A stretch of DNA of 64,000 bases from Pseudomonas typographi. Lineage in GTDB: Bacteria; Pseudomonadota; Gammaproteobacteria; Pseudomonadales; Pseudomonadaceae. Of this stretch, positions 44,301 to 53,642 are shown one piece after another. The translations under genes and the position numbers were made by a program. Each line of letters opens with the position of its first letter. Within the stretch, counting starts at the first letter, position 1. A model generated the notes under the pieces. The model had not been told where the DNA came from. It searched no databases and saw only the letters and a program-made list of their open reading frames with translations. The stretch is taken from contig NZ_JAAOCA010000009.1 of the NCBI RefSeq assembly GCF_014694385.1, positions 62,001-126,000 on the forward strand, in the 5' to 3' direction.

Positions 44301-44368
44301 TATAGCCAATATCCTACAAAACGGCGCAGCGATATCGACTGTTGCGGCCCAGGGCATAGCCGTAATCT
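44301..44368 (+). promoter_or_regulatory. Putative GacA-type upstream site and -10 box of the RsmX-like RNA
   Basis: TATAGC-N6-CCTACA (44301-44318) loosely resembles the GacA upstream element TGTAAG-N6-CTTACA; the right half matches five of six. A -10-like TAATCT lies at 44363-44368. The distance from the site centre to the inferred start near 44374 is about 64 bases, close to what is known for rsm promoters. Confidence 0.4.
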
Positions 44369-44373
44369 ACACC

Positions 44374-44491
44374 CATCCAACGGCGCCAAGGAACAGGCGC
44401 CGCCGGTCACGGAAGACCGACCATTGGCCTGGAAGGCCGCCAACAGGATGTTGAATGGTTTGGAACAGAACCCGCTTCGGCGGGTTTTTTT
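44374..44491 (+). ncRNA. rsmX: RsmX-like CsrA/RsmA-titrating small RNA
   Basis: Five successive hairpins show GGA in the loop: GGCGCC-AAGGAACA-GGCGCC (44382-44401), CGGTC-ACGGAA-GACCG (44404-44419), GGCC-TGGAA-GGCC (44426-44438), CAAC-AGGAT-GTTG (44441-44453), and GGTT-TGGAACAG-AACC (44457-44472). A terminator ends it: ACCCGC-TTCG-GCGGGT with T7 (44470-44491). GGA-loop hairpins are the binding sites for RsmA/CsrA, which such RNAs sequester under GacS/GacA control. The length of about 118 bases fits RsmX. The 5' end is inferred from the -10-like sequence. RsmX is preferred over RsmY/Z on length and short stems, but the exact member is not certain. Confidence 0.83.
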
Positions 44492-44841
44492 ACGTCCTCT
44501 GGGGGACGCGCCCTCCAGGCGCCCCGGGCCTGAACCTGCTCGCGCCGAACAGTGTCGTCGGTAGGCAGCAGAAAACGTGTGCAAGGGCCAACCCTATGGG
44601 GCTTGCTGGCTGGCGCCCACTTGCCAGCACATTGGCAAAGCGCCGCGCCACCCTGTGCGGCGCTTGGATGCCTCCCTACAGCCGCCGATGCCCTACACCG
44701 CGGGCCGAGCGGTTAAACAGAATCTCCTCGAAATTTTGACAAAAAAAACACGTCCGCGAGATTACGGTGCCTCACCGTTTTTACTCCAGGCATCGCGCCG
44801 AGCCCCCTGGGTGGCCGACGCAGGCCGCTTTTGGACGCCCA
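44492..44841. other. Leader region upstream of the phosphoethanolamine transferase gene
   Basis: No gene is seen. It contains a nine-base-pair hairpin AAGCGCCGC/GCGGCGCTT (44637-44645/44656-44664) with no T-run, and a perfect -35 TTGACA at 44736-44741 with a weak -10 (GATTAC, 44760-44765), a possible promoter for the gene at 44842. Confidence 0.4.
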
Positions 44842-46566
44842 ATGACCACGTTTACCCCTAAAGCCCCCCCTCACCGCCCTTTCGACTGGAAGGGTTTAGC
44901 TTGGCTGTTCCTGTTTTTCTGGTACTTCTCCGGCGTGACCCAAACGCTGATACAGCTTACCGGTACCACCGGGTTCGCTGGGTTTCGCGATGCGTTGCTG
45001 CTCAGCGCCCTGTGGCTGATACCGGTGCTGTTGTTTCCTGCACGCACGCGGTCGATTGCCGGCGTGCTGGGCGCCATTTTGTTTCTCTGCTCGCTGCTGA
45101 GCTTGGGTTACTTTTTGATTTACCAGCAAGAGTTCTCCCAGAGCGTAATCTTCGTTCTTTTCGAATCGAACGATGCCGAAGCGGGCGAGTACCTTAGCCA
45201 GTATTTCGCTTGGTGGATGGTCCCGGCGTTCCTGTTCTACGCCGCCGGCGCGGCGCTGTTGTGGACCCGGGTACGCCCCGTTTACTTGTCTGCGACCAAG
45301 GCCACGGTGGTGAGCCTGGCGCTGCTGTTGGGGCTAGTGGCCCTGCCCCTGTACAAGAAGGTGCAACGCACTGGCAATTTCGATGCGGGCCTGGAAAGTT
45401 TCCAAGACCGCATCGAGCCCGCCGTGCCATGGCAACTGCTGATCGGCTACCAAAACTACCGCGAGCAATTGAACGGCATGCAGGCCATGCTGGCGGCGAA
45501 CGCCAAGGTGCCGCCGCTCAGCCACCTCACCGACAGCATCGCCGGGCTGCCGGCCACGTTGGTGTTGGTCATTGGCGAGTCGACCAACCGTGGGCATATG
45601 AGCCTGTACGGTTACCCCCGTAACACCACGCCGAACCTGGACCAGATGCGCGACCAGCTCAGCGTGTTCAATAACGTTGTCAGCCCGCGCCCCTACACCA
45701 TCGAATCGCTGCAACAGGTGTTGACCTTCGCCGATGAGCAACACCCGGACTTATTCCTGACAACCCCGACGATCGTCGACGTTATGAAGCAGGCGGGCTA
45801 CAAGACCTGGTGGATCACCAACCAGCAAACCCTGACCAAGCGCAATACCATGCTCACCACCTTCTCGCAGCAGGCCGACGAGCAGATCTACCTCAACAAC
45901 AACCGCAATCAAAACGCCGCACAGTACGACGGCGACGTGCTGAAACCGTTCGACAAGGTGTTGGCCGATAGCGCGCCGCGCAAACTGATCGTGATTCACC
46001 TGCTGGGTACCCACGTCAATTACAACTACCGCTACCCGCAGGAGTTCGCTAAGTTCAGCGGCCGTGACGGCACCCCGCCCGGCCTGAGCGACGAGCAATT
46101 GGCGACCTACAACAGCTACGACAATGCGGTGCTCTACAACGATTTCGTGGTGTCGAGCATCATCAAGCAGTTTGCCGCGACCGACCCCAACGGTTTTTTA
46201 CTGTACCTGTCGGACCATGGCGAGGACGTATACGACTCCGGTGCCCACAACAATCTGGGGCGTAACGAAGGGCGGCCGACGGCGCCGATGTACACCATCC
46301 CCTTCATGGCGTGGGCTTCGCCGAAATGGCGCGCTACCCACCCCTGGAACTTCACCGCGGCCCTCGACCGCCCCTACAGCAGTTCGAGCCTGATCCACAC
46401 CTGGGCGGATATGGCCGGGCTGGCTTTCGATGAGCACGATGCATCCAAAAGCCTGGTCAGCTCGGCATTCGTCCCGCGTACACGTTGGATCGGTGATCCG
46501 TATCAGCCCAAGACGCTGAGCGATTTCGACCAGTTGGGGAAAAATAGGGCCCGGAGAGGGCAGTGA
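44842..46566 (+). CDS. Phosphoethanolamine transferase (CptA type)
   Basis: Inner-membrane enzyme, 574 residues, that moves phosphoethanolamine from phosphatidylethanolamine to LPS. Five N-terminal membrane helices (about 18-170) precede a periplasmic sulfatase-fold domain. The catalytic Thr is T248 in LVIGESTNRGHMSLYGY, and a metal site is LYLSDHGEDVYDSG near 452. Its length and core pattern fit CptA-like enzymes that modify the LPS core more than EptA (lipid A, colistin resistance), but the acceptor cannot be fixed. The ATG at 44842 is chosen because the upstream in-frame extension has no ribosome site. A strong bidirectional terminator follows. Confidence 0.86.
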   Translation: MTTFTPKAPPHRPFDWKGLAWLFLFFWYFSGVTQTLIQLTGTTGFAGFRDALLLSALWLIPVLLFPARTRSIAGVLGAILFLCSLLSLGYFLIYQQEFSQSVIFVLFESNDAEAGEYLSQYFAWWMVPAFLFYAAGAALLWTRVRPVYLSATKATVVSLALLLGLVALPLYKKVQRTGNFDAGLESFQDRIEPAVPWQLLIGYQNYREQLNGMQAMLAANAKVPPLSHLTDSIAGLPATLVLVIGESTNRGHMSLYGYPRNTTPNLDQMRDQLSVFNNVVSPRPYTIESLQQVLTFADEQHPDLFLTTPTIVDVMKQAGYKTWWITNQQTLTKRNTMLTTFSQQADEQIYLNNNRNQNAAQYDGDVLKPFDKVLADSAPRKLIVIHLLGTHVNYNYRYPQEFAKFSGRDGTPPGLSDEQLATYNSYDNAVLYNDFVVSSIIKQFAATDPNGFLLYLSDHGEDVYDSGAHNNLGRNEGRPTAPMYTIPFMAWASPKWRATHPWNFTAALDRPYSSSSLIHTWADMAGLAFDEHDASKSLVSSAFVPRTRWIGDPYQPKTLSDFDQLGKNRARRGQ

Positions 46567-46679
46567 GGCTAATGGTCTTATAGCGAGCAGGCGTTTGTGC
46601 CTATTGATACCGATATAGCTAGGCGAGCTTCGCGCGAGGCAGCAGGGTCTGCGTTGAAGGAAAATAGGCGCCCGCACAC

Positions 46680-46722
46680 AAAAAACCCGCCAGCAGTCCC
46701 TTGGCCTGCAGGCGGGTTTTTT
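46680..46722. terminator. Bidirectional terminator between the phosphoethanolamine transferase gene and acnB
   Basis: AAAAAACCCGCC (46680-46691) pairs with GGCGGGTTTTTT (46711-46722), with GCAG/CTGC inside. Both strands end in a T-run, so it serves the two convergent genes. Confidence 0.88.
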
Positions 46723-46740
46723 GCTACCGCGCAATAAAGC

Positions 46741-49341
46741 TTACGCTTCTACCACCGGGATCTTCGCGTTAGCCGCCGCATTGCGGAAGTCGGCTATCTG
46801 GTCGAAGCTCAGGTAGCGATAAACATCGGCAGCCATGCTATCGATATTCTTCGCGTACTCCATGTACTCCCCGACCGTGGGCAGCCTGCCGATGATCGAC
46901 GCGACGGCGGCCAATTCGGCGGAGGCGAGGTATACGTTGGCACCGTCGCCCAGGCGGTTGGGGAAGTTACGGGTTGAGGTAGACACCACGGTGGCGTTGG
47001 GCGCTACTCGTGCCTGGTTACCCATGCACAACGAGCAGCCCGGCATTTCCATGCGTGCGCCGGCCTTGCCGTAGATGCCGTAATAGCCTTCCTCGGTGAG
47101 CTGATGCTGGTCCATCTTGGTGGGCGGTGACAGCCACAGGCGGGTCGGGATGGCGCCCTTGACCTTATCGAGTAGCTTGCCCGCGGCGCGGAAGTGGCCG
47201 ATGTTGGTCATGCACGAGCCAATGAACACTTCGTCGATCTTGTCGCCGGCCACGGTGGACAGCAGGCGCGCGTCGTCCGGGTCGTTCGGTGCGCACAGCA
47301 CCGGTTCAGTGACGGTGGCCAGGTCGATTTCGATGATTTCGGCGTATTCGGCGTCGGCATCGGCGCTTAGCAGTTGCGGGTTGGCCAGCCAGGCTTCCAT
47401 CGCTTGGGCGCGGCGCTCCAGGGTGCGGGCATCGCCGTAGCCTTCGCTGATCATCCAGCGCAGCAGGGTAACGTTCGAGCGCAAGTACTCGGCAATGGCT
47501 TTTTCCGGCAGCTTGATGGTGCAACCGGCGGCCGAGCGCTCAGCCGAAGCATCGGACAGCTCGAAGGCTTGCTCGACGGTCAACGCGTCGAGGCCTTCGA
47601 TTTCGAGGATGCGGCCGGAGAAGATGTTCTTCTTGCCTTTTTTCTCGACGGTCAGCAGGCCCTTCTGGATGGCGAAGTAAGGGATCGCATGGACCAGGTC
47701 ACGCAGGGTGATGCCCGGTTGCAATTTGCCCTTGAAGCGCACCAGTACCGATTCGGGCATGTCCAGTGGCATCACCCCGGTGGCGGCGGCAAAGGCCACC
47801 AGGCCGGAGCCTGCCGGGAACGAGATACCGATCGGGAAGCGGGTGTGGGAGTCGCCGCCGGTGCCCACGGTGTCGGGCAGCAGCATGCGGTTCAGCCAGC
47901 TGTGGATGATGCCATCGCCCGGGCGCAACGACACGCCGCCACGGGTGCGGATGAAGTCTGGCAGGGTGTGGTGGGTGGTCACGTCGATCGGCTTGGGATA
48001 CGCCGCGGTGTGGCAGAACGATTGCATTACCAGGTCTGCCGAGAAGCCCAAGCAGGCGAGGTCTTTGAGCTCGTCGCGGGTCATCGGGCCGGTGGTGTCC
48101 TGGGAACCGACGGTGGTCATCTTCGGCTCGCAGTAGGTGCCGGGGCGCACGCCATCGACGCCGCAGGCCTTGCCCACCATTTTCTGCGCCAGCGTATAGC
48201 CCTTGCCGGTGTCGACCGGGGCCTCGGGCAGCTTGAACAGGTTGGCTGGGCCCAGGCCCAATTCGGCACGGGCCTTGTCGGTCAGGCCACGGCCGACGAT
48301 CAGCGGGATACGGCCGCCGGCGCGCACTTCGTCGAGCAACACGGGGGTTTTCAGCTCGAAGGTGGTGATCACTTCATCGGTGCCGTGCTTGCACACCTTG
48401 CCGGCCAGCGGGTAAACGTCGATCACATCGCCCATTTCGAGGTTCGACACGTCGAACTCGATCGGCAGGGCGCCGGCGTCTTCCATGGTGTTGTAGAAAA
48501 TCGGTGCGATCTTGGTGCCGAAGCAGAAGCCGCCGGCGCGTTTGTTCGGCACGTAGGGGATGTCGTCGCCGAAGAACCACAGCACCGAGTTAGTGGCCGA
48601 TTTACGCGACGAGCCGGTACCGACTACGTCGCCAACATAGGCCACCGGGAAGCCCTTGGCCTTGACCGCTTCGATTTGCTTGAGTGGGCCAACGCTGCCG
48701 GGCTGATCGGGGTCGATGCCATCGCGCGCCATCTTCAACATGGCCAGGGCGTGCAGCGGAATGTCCGGCCGCGACCAGGCATCGGGGGCAGGCGAGAGGT
48801 CGTCGGTGTTGGTTTCGCCCGGCACCTTGAAGACGGTCAGGCTGTATTTCTCGGCAATCGCCGGGCGCTTGGTGAACCACTCGCCGGCAGCCCAGGATTC
48901 CAGCACCGCCTTGGCTGCGGCGTTGCCGGCCTTGGCTTTTTCGGCCACATCGTGGAAGGCATCGAACATCAGCAGGGTGTGCTTGAGTTGTTCGGCGGCG
49001 ACGCCGGCGAGTTCCGCGTCATCGAGCAATTCGACCAGGGTGGCGATGTTGTAGCCGCCCTGCATGGTGCCCAGCAGTTCGGTGGCGCGCTTGCGGTCGA
49101 TCAGGGGAGAGCTCGCCTCGCCCTTGGCCAGGGCGGACAGGAACCCGGCCTTGACGTAGGCGGCTTCGTCGACGCCTGGCGGAACCCGATCGGTGATCAG
49201 TTCCAGAAGAAAGGCTTCTTCGCCGGCGGGCGGGGTTTTCAGCAGTTCGACCAGGCCAGCGGTTTGTTCGGCGTTTAATGGCTGGGGAACGATTCCCAGC
49301 GCGGCCCGCTCTTCGACGTGTTTACGGTAGGCTTCAAGCAC
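46741..49341 (-). CDS. acnB: Aconitate hydratase B
   Basis: Cytosolic Fe-S enzyme of the TCA cycle (citrate to isocitrate; also 2-methylisocitrate). Length 866 residues. It begins [25 protein letters not shown], as AcnB proteins do, and carries the Fe-S cysteines in [14 protein letters not shown] and [12 protein letters not shown]. The start is GTG at 49341, with GAGGG in front. AcnB, not AcnA, is the housekeeping form here by its domain order. It is a single-gene unit on the minus strand with a long 5' region containing a nested inverted repeat. Secure. Confidence 0.96.
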   Translation of the reverse strand: MLEAYRKHVEERAALGIVPQPLNAEQTAGLVELLKTPPAGEEAFLLELITDRVPPGVDEAAYVKAGFLSALAKGEASSPLIDRKRATELLGTMQGGYNIATLVELLDDAELAGVAAEQLKHTLLMFDAFHDVAEKAKAGNAAAKAVLESWAAGEWFTKRPAIAEKYSLTVFKVPGETNTDDLSPAPDAWSRPDIPLHALAMLKMARDGIDPDQPGSVGPLKQIEAVKAKGFPVAYVGDVVGTGSSRKSATNSVLWFFGDDIPYVPNKRAGGFCFGTKIAPIFYNTMEDAGALPIEFDVSNLEMGDVIDVYPLAGKVCKHGTDEVITTFELKTPVLLDEVRAGGRIPLIVGRGLTDKARAELGLGPANLFKLPEAPVDTGKGYTLAQKMVGKACGVDGVRPGTYCEPKMTTVGSQDTTGPMTRDELKDLACLGFSADLVMQSFCHTAAYPKPIDVTTHHTLPDFIRTRGGVSLRPGDGIIHSWLNRMLLPDTVGTGGDSHTRFPIGISFPAGSGLVAFAAATGVMPLDMPESVLVRFKGKLQPGITLRDLVHAIPYFAIQKGLLTVEKKGKKNIFSGRILEIEGLDALTVEQAFELSDASAERSAAGCTIKLPEKAIAEYLRSNVTLLRWMISEGYGDARTLERRAQAMEAWLANPQLLSADADAEYAEIIEIDLATVTEPVLCAPNDPDDARLLSTVAGDKIDEVFIGSCMTNIGHFRAAGKLLDKVKGAIPTRLWLSPPTKMDQHQLTEEGYYGIYGKAGARMEMPGCSLCMGNQARVAPNATVVSTSTRNFPNRLGDGANVYLASAELAAVASIIGRLPTVGEYMEYAKNIDSMAADVYRYLSFDQIADFRNAAANAKIPVVEA

Positions 49342-49448
49342 AGTTTTACCCTCATCAGTGGTCCCGGGGGACGCTCATCCAGTGAAATACCACCCTCTGC
49401 ACACCACGGCGTCATGGGCCGGTCGGCCAGGGGGATGGCACTCCATAC

Positions 49449-49581
49449 GGAAGCTGCTTTCAAAGTTTTACGCCGCAGAACGTTGCGCTGATGAGGGCGG
49501 GTACGCGGCTAAGGCTAAAAGCCGCGTACCAGAGCCGTTCTGTGGATCGACTGTGCTCGTGACGCTTTGAAAACAGCTTCC
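49449..49581. repeat. Nested inverted repeat upstream of acnB
   Basis: Outer arms GGAAGCTGCTTTCAAAG (49449-49465) and CTTTGAAAACAGCTTCC (49565-49581) match with one mismatch. Inside, CAGAACG (49476-49482) pairs with CGTTCTG (49536-49542), and GGTACGCGGCT (49500-49510) pairs with AGCCGCGTACC (49520-49530). The 133-base unit has no coding content and no target duplication that I can see. It could be a structured RNA leader of acnB (minus strand) or a small non-autonomous mobile-element relic. The remaining bases of 49342-49750 show nothing else. Confidence 0.6.
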
Positions 49582-49750
49582 AACGGATATGGTTGCCAGC
49601 AGGTGTGGCGTTGTGTCGCACACTCGGGGCGCTAGGATTCTACGTTACTTTTGCGAGAAAGGTAAGTTAAGCCCTACAACTCCAGGGGTGAAACCCATTA
49701 GACATAGGGCTAACATGCACCCCTTCTGCAGGCTTCAAAGTGTTCACGCA

Positions 49751-50218
49751 ATGCCCAACCAGTCGATCAAGACGCCTTGCGTCGGCCTCTGTTCCACCGT
49801 CTACGGCGACTTGGTGTGCCGCGGCTGCAAGCGCTTCCATCATGAGGTGGTGAACTGGAATGGTTACGACGAGGAGCAAAAGCGCCTGGTGTGGTTGCGC
49901 CTGGAATGCTTGTTGGTGCAGGTGGTGCAGGCCAAGCTCGATGTGTTCGATGCCGGGTTGCTGCGCCAGCAATTGCAGCAGCGGCAGATTCGTTTCGTCG
50001 CGCACCAGTCGCCCTACACCTGGGCGTATCAATTGATTGCCCGCGGGGCCCGGCTGATCAATCAGCTGGACGCCTATGGCATCGTGCTGTTGCCGGAGTT
50101 TCGCGAGTGGGACTTGCCAGCGCTGCGCGATGCCATCGACCGGGAATTCTTCCTGCTCTCCGAGGCGCATTACGAGCGTTACATCGCCCCGGCGTTCATC
50201 AAGGAGGCCATTGGCTGA
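49751..50218 (+). CDS. DUF1289 family protein
   Basis: A 155-residue protein with the N-terminal DUF1289 Cys motif: KTPCVGLCSTVYGDLVCRGCKRFHHEVVNW, that is C-x3-C-x8-C-x2-C, a likely metal or Fe-S site. The rest (RLVWLRLECLLVQVVQAKLDVFD...) is helical. Function unknown. The ATG at 49751 gives the family N-terminus; an upstream in-frame ATG at 49715 has a slightly better AGGG and cannot be excluded. It is convergent with the next small gene. Confidence 0.82.
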   Translation: MPNQSIKTPCVGLCSTVYGDLVCRGCKRFHHEVVNWNGYDEEQKRLVWLRLECLLVQVVQAKLDVFDAGLLRQQLQQRQIRFVAHQSPYTWAYQLIARGARLINQLDAYGIVLLPEFREWDLPALRDAIDREFFLLSEAHYERYIAPAFIKEAIG

Positions 50219-50219
50219 T

Positions 50220-50573
50220 TCAGCCGCGAACCAGGGTACCCGTGCCGTCGAGGATCACCCGCAACGCGGCCTCCAGGTCGGCCAAGTCGCTGGCATCGCT
50301 CTGGTGGGTGATGTGCAACAGCATGTCACCGCCGAACAGGTCGGCATCGGCCGCGGCGACCGCCACCTCCAGGGTGCCGGCGGCCAGCATAACCTTGATA
50401 TCGCGCACGCCCACCGGCTCGTCTTCATCGAAAGCCATGTCGATTTCAGCCTCCCCAGGGTAGCGCGACATCAAAAACATCCGGCCGTCCGTGCCTTGGC
50501 AGGCGAGCAGGGCCAGGTTGTCTTCTTCTTCGTCGCACGGGTTGCCCATCAGCAGGGCGGCGGTCATGTGCAT
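50220..50573 (-). CDS. Conserved hypothetical protein, acidic
   Basis: A 117-residue soluble, acidic protein (MHMTAALLMGNPCDEEEDNLALLACQ...; DEDEPVGVRDIKVML...). I recognise no named family. No signal peptide or membrane helix. GAGCG precedes the ATG; a second Met two codons later is also possible. It ends two bases from the DUF1289 stop and is read convergently. Codon use looks ordinary for the region. Confidence 0.65.
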   Translation of the reverse strand: MHMTAALLMGNPCDEEEDNLALLACQGTDGRMFLMSRYPGEAEIDMAFDEDEPVGVRDIKVMLAAGTLEVAVAAADADLFGGDMLLHITHQSDASDLADLEAALRVILDGTGTLVRG

Positions 50574-50628
50574 GGTAGCGCTCGGTCAGTTCGGTCAGGC
50601 GGCCATTGTGGCAGACGGCGCCTGGGCG

Positions 50629-50805
50629 TCATAGTTTGCGTTCAACAGTTTCGTCGCGCCGCTCCAGTGTTTCGGCATCTTGTTCTTTACGCTTGATCGA
50701 CGTGGGGGGGATCACTTCATCGACCTGTTCGGTACGGGGGTTGCGGCGGTTCACGTCCACCGGTTTACCGGTGCTGTCGCGGGCGGGGGCTTCAGGTTTG
50801 GCCAC
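50629..50805 (-). CDS. Small charged hypothetical protein
   Basis: A 58-residue highly charged protein, VAKPEAPARDSTGKPVDVNR at the N-terminus and ending ETLERRDETVERKL. The GTG start at 50805 has AGGAG with a seven-base gap. It is rich in Glu, Arg, Asp and Lys and likely disordered. No homologue family is known to me. Its good ribosome site and complete frame support a real gene. Confidence 0.55.
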   Translation of the reverse strand: MAKPEAPARDSTGKPVDVNRRNPRTEQVDEVIPPTSIKRKEQDAETLERRDETVERKL

Positions 50806-51007
50806 GGCGGATCTCCTGGGGGTAGGGTGCAGGTTCGAGGCCGGCGCTGGGCCGATCGTTCAAGTTAAATAGCCGTGCCGCCGATGGGCGTCACCAGTAT
50901 GACCACCCGTCAACGGCTCGGCCGATTCCAGTGAACGGGTCGGCAACAGGCACGCTCCACTTTTTCAGTGCGCCCTGTTTTGAAGGCGCCCCACTGGGAG
51001 AACGTGC

Positions 51008-52147
51008 ATGAAAGCTATCGTCTACAACGGCCCACGTGACGTAAGTGTGCAAAACGTGCCGGATGCCAAGATCGAAAAACCCACCGATGCGCTGGTGCGC
51101 ATCACCACCACCAATATTTGCGGTTCAGACCTCCATATGTACGAGGGCCGCACCAGTTTCGAGACCGGCCGGGTGTTCGGCCACGAAAACCTCGGCGAGG
51201 TGATCGCTGTCGGTGCCGGCGTGGAACGGGTGAAAGTCGGCGACCAGGTGTGCCTGCCGTTCAACATCGGCTGCGGGTTTTGTGAAAACTGCGAAAAAGG
51301 CCTCACCGGCTTTTGCTTAACCGCTAACCCAGGTTCGGCGGGTGCCGCTTACGGCTTTGCCGAAATGGGCCCCTACCAGGGTGGCCAGGCTGAAATGCTG
51401 CGCGTACCCTTCGCCGACTTCAATTGCCTGGTGCTGCCCGAAGATGCCGCCGAGAAGGAAGACGACTACGTAATGCTCTCGGATATCTTCCCCACCGGTT
51501 GGCATGCCACCGAGTTGGCCGGCCTGGTTCCCGGAGAGAGCATCGCCATATACGGCGCAGGGCCTGTCGGGCTGATGGCGGCCCACTCGGCGATCATTCG
51601 TGGCGCCGCGCAAGTTTTCGTGGTCGATAACCACCCCGACCGCTTGGCGCTCGCCCGGCGCATGGGCGCTACCGCCATCAGCTCGGTCGAGGGGGATGCG
51701 GTCGACCAGATTCTCAACCACACCGATGGCCGGGGCACCGACCGCGGCTGTGAATGCGTGGGTTATCAATGCTGTGACCGCCATGGCCACGAGCATAACC
51801 ACCTGACCATGAACAACCTGGTGGCGTCGACCAAGGCCACGGGTGGCATTGGGGTGGTCGGGGTGTTCGTGCCGCAAGACCCAGGTGCACAGTCGGAGCT
51901 GGCTAAAGAAGGGAAGATGGCCTTCGACTTCGGTGCCTTCTGGTTCAAGGGGCAGACCATCCGCACCGGCCAGGCCAACGTCAAGGCCTATAACCGCCAG
52001 TTGGCCCAGTTGATTCACCATGGTCGGGCGAACCCGTCGCAGATCGTTTCCCATCGGTTGGCCCTGGCCAAGGGGCCGGAGGCCTACCAGCACTTCGATG
52101 CACGAGACGAGGGCTGGACGAAGGTGCTGCTCAAGCCCGCGGCGTGA
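51008..52147 (+). CDS. Zinc-dependent dehydrogenase, glutathione-independent formaldehyde dehydrogenase-like
   Basis: Medium-chain alcohol dehydrogenase, 379 residues. Catalytic zinc ligands lie in NICGSDLHMYEGR and GRVFGHENLGEV; the structural zinc has CGFCENCEKGLTGFC (C-x2-C-x2-C-x7-C). The NAD site is IAIYGAGPVGLMAAHSAIIRGA. The segment ECVGYQCCDRHGHEHNHLTM and VFVPQDPGAQSELAKEG resemble FdhA-type formaldehyde dehydrogenases, though the protein is shorter than the classic 399-residue form. GGGAG precedes the ATG. It may oxidise formaldehyde or another aldehyde/alcohol. It is beside the nic cluster but convergent with it. Confidence 0.84.
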   Translation: MKAIVYNGPRDVSVQNVPDAKIEKPTDALVRITTTNICGSDLHMYEGRTSFETGRVFGHENLGEVIAVGAGVERVKVGDQVCLPFNIGCGFCENCEKGLTGFCLTANPGSAGAAYGFAEMGPYQGGQAEMLRVPFADFNCLVLPEDAAEKEDDYVMLSDIFPTGWHATELAGLVPGESIAIYGAGPVGLMAAHSAIIRGAAQVFVVDNHPDRLALARRMGATAISSVEGDAVDQILNHTDGRGTDRGCECVGYQCCDRHGHEHNHLTMNNLVASTKATGGIGVVGVFVPQDPGAQSELAKEGKMAFDFGAFWFKGQTIRTGQANVKAYNRQLAQLIHHGRANPSQIVSHRLALAKGPEAYQHFDARDEGWTKVLLKPAA

Positions 52148-52170
52148 ACACGCGCTGCGCGTTGAACGCC

Positions 52171-52224
52171 GCGAGCCGCCAGCGAGCCAGCAGGTTCCAC
52201 TGGCGGCTCGCCGCTTGAAGCGGC
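52171..52224. terminator. Hairpins between the formaldehyde dehydrogenase-like gene and nicT
   Basis: GCGAGCCGCCA (52171-52181) pairs with TGGCGGCTCGC (52201-52211), followed by a small CCGCTT/AAGCGG dyad. No T-run is present, so this may be an mRNA end-stabilising structure rather than a classic terminator. Confidence 0.4.
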
Positions 52225-53535
52225 TTATCGATTGACCGTCTTGGCCGGCAGCCCCAGCACCAACAAGCAACTGAGCAACAGGCAGCCGGCGAAGATCCAC
52301 AGCGCGATTTGCGGGCTGTGGAAGTGGTCCATGACCACCCCCATCAATGAATTGCTCACCAGCCCCGCAATGTTTGCCACCGAACACGCCAAGGCGAAGC
52401 CGGTCGCGGCCGCCGTGCCTTTGAGGAAGGTCGCCGGCAGGCTGAAAAACACCGGCACCGCGCCAATGATGGCCAGCGAGGCCAGGGAAAACAACAGCAC
52501 GGTCATGGCCACGTTGTGGGTCACGAAGGTGCTTAAAAACATGGCCGCCGCCCCCACCAGGAACGGCACCACGATGTGCCAACGGCGTTCGCGGTGTTTG
52601 TCGGAGCTGGCACCGATGGCGAGCATGCCTACCAGCCCGGCGAGGCTCGGCAACGCCACCAGCAACCCAATTTGCTGCGGGTCGTTCACGCCCGCGTTGC
52701 GGATAAACGTGGGTAGCCAAAAGCCCATGGCATAAGCGCTGAGCAAGATCGAGAAATCGATACCGCCGAGCATCCACACCCGGATGTCGAAAAAACCGTC
52801 GCGAAACGAATGGCCGCCGGGGTTTTGCTGTTCGTCATCGGCCAGAATGCCTTGCAGGCGCTGTTTTTCATCCGCGCTCAGCCAGGGCGCCTTGCCGATG
52901 TTGTCTGGCAGCACCGCAATGCACACAAAGCCCAAAACCACCGTAGGCACCGCTTCGAGTAAAAACAGCCACTGCCAACCGGCCAAGCCTGACGCCCCGT
53001 TGAAGTGCCCCATGATCCAGCCGGAAATCGGGCTGCCGACCAGGCTCGACAACGGCAGGCCGATCATGAACAGGGCGATGATGCGGCTGCGCCGCCAGGA
53101 AGGGAACCACTGGGACAGGTAGTAGAGCACGCCGGGCAGGAAGCCCGCTTCGGCGGCCCCGAGCAAGAACCGCAGGGTGTGGAACTGCCATTGCTGGGTC
53201 ACGAACATCGTTAGCCCTGACAGTAGCCCCCAACTGATCATGATCCGCGCGATCCACAGGCGCGCGCCGACTTTTTCCAGCACCAGGTTGCTCGGCACTT
53301 CAAACAGAATGTACCCCACGAAGAACAGCCCGGCCCCCAGGCCGTAAGCGGTTTCGGACAGGTGCAAGTGGTCGAGCATTTGCAATTTGGCAAAGCCTAC
53401 GTTGATGCGATCGAGGTAAGAGGCCAGGTAGCAAAAGCATAAAAAAGGAATCAGCCGCCAGATCACCTTGCGGTAGGCGGCGTCGATCGAATCGGCAGCC
53501 GGTAGCACGGCGGCCTGCACGTTAGACAGGGGCAT
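52225..53535 (-). CDS. nicT: MFS transporter NicT (nicotinate-pathway uptake)
   Basis: Inner-membrane permease of the ACS/phthalate-type MFS branch, 436 residues and 12 helices. Typical elements are CYLASYLDRINVGFAKLQML, GAAEAGFLPGVLYYLSQWF and the central loop ending ADDEQQNPGG. In the nic cluster this position is held by NicT, thought to take up 6-hydroxynicotinate or a related compound. GGAG precedes the ATG at 53535. It lies 107 bases after nicF, and a GC hairpin (53618-53638) occupies this gap. No nicP porin gene follows. Assignment rests on family plus context. Confidence 0.85.
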   Translation of the reverse strand: MPLSNVQAAVLPAADSIDAAYRKVIWRLIPFLCFCYLASYLDRINVGFAKLQMLDHLHLSETAYGLGAGLFFVGYILFEVPSNLVLEKVGARLWIARIMISWGLLSGLTMFVTQQWQFHTLRFLLGAAEAGFLPGVLYYLSQWFPSWRRSRIIALFMIGLPLSSLVGSPISGWIMGHFNGASGLAGWQWLFLLEAVPTVVLGFVCIAVLPDNIGKAPWLSADEKQRLQGILADDEQQNPGGHSFRDGFFDIRVWMLGGIDFSILLSAYAMGFWLPTFIRNAGVNDPQQIGLLVALPSLAGLVGMLAIGASSDKHRERRWHIVVPFLVGAAAMFLSTFVTHNVAMTVLLFSLASLAIIGAVPVFFSLPATFLKGTAAATGFALACSVANIAGLVSNSLMGVVMDHFHSPQIALWIFAGCLLLSCLLVLGLPAKTVNR

Positions 53536-53642
53536 GTTGATTCTCCACGAACGGCCGAGCACGTGGCGCGGCGCAAGGCGTTAAAAAGGCAGGGGGAACG
53601 GTGCTTTTTTTTGTGTGCGGGCCACCTAGGGCGGCCCGGTGT

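Noticed and set aside
44283..44564. Short plus-strand open frame after ahpF
   Set aside because: It runs through the GGA-hairpin RNA and its terminator, with no ribosome site; the RNA explains the sequence better.
47374..49278. Long plus-strand open frame inside acnB
   Set aside because: It lies fully antisense to aconitase B, has shadow-like composition and no credible ribosome site.
49449..49581. Insertion-sequence remnant call for the nested inverted repeat
   Set aside because: No transposase sequence and no target-site duplication at the arm ends, so it is listed only as a repeat.
53618..53638. Terminator between nicF and nicT
   Set aside because: The hairpin CGGGCC/GGCCCG has A's rather than T's on the transcribed minus strand, so it is not a Rho-independent terminator for nicF.
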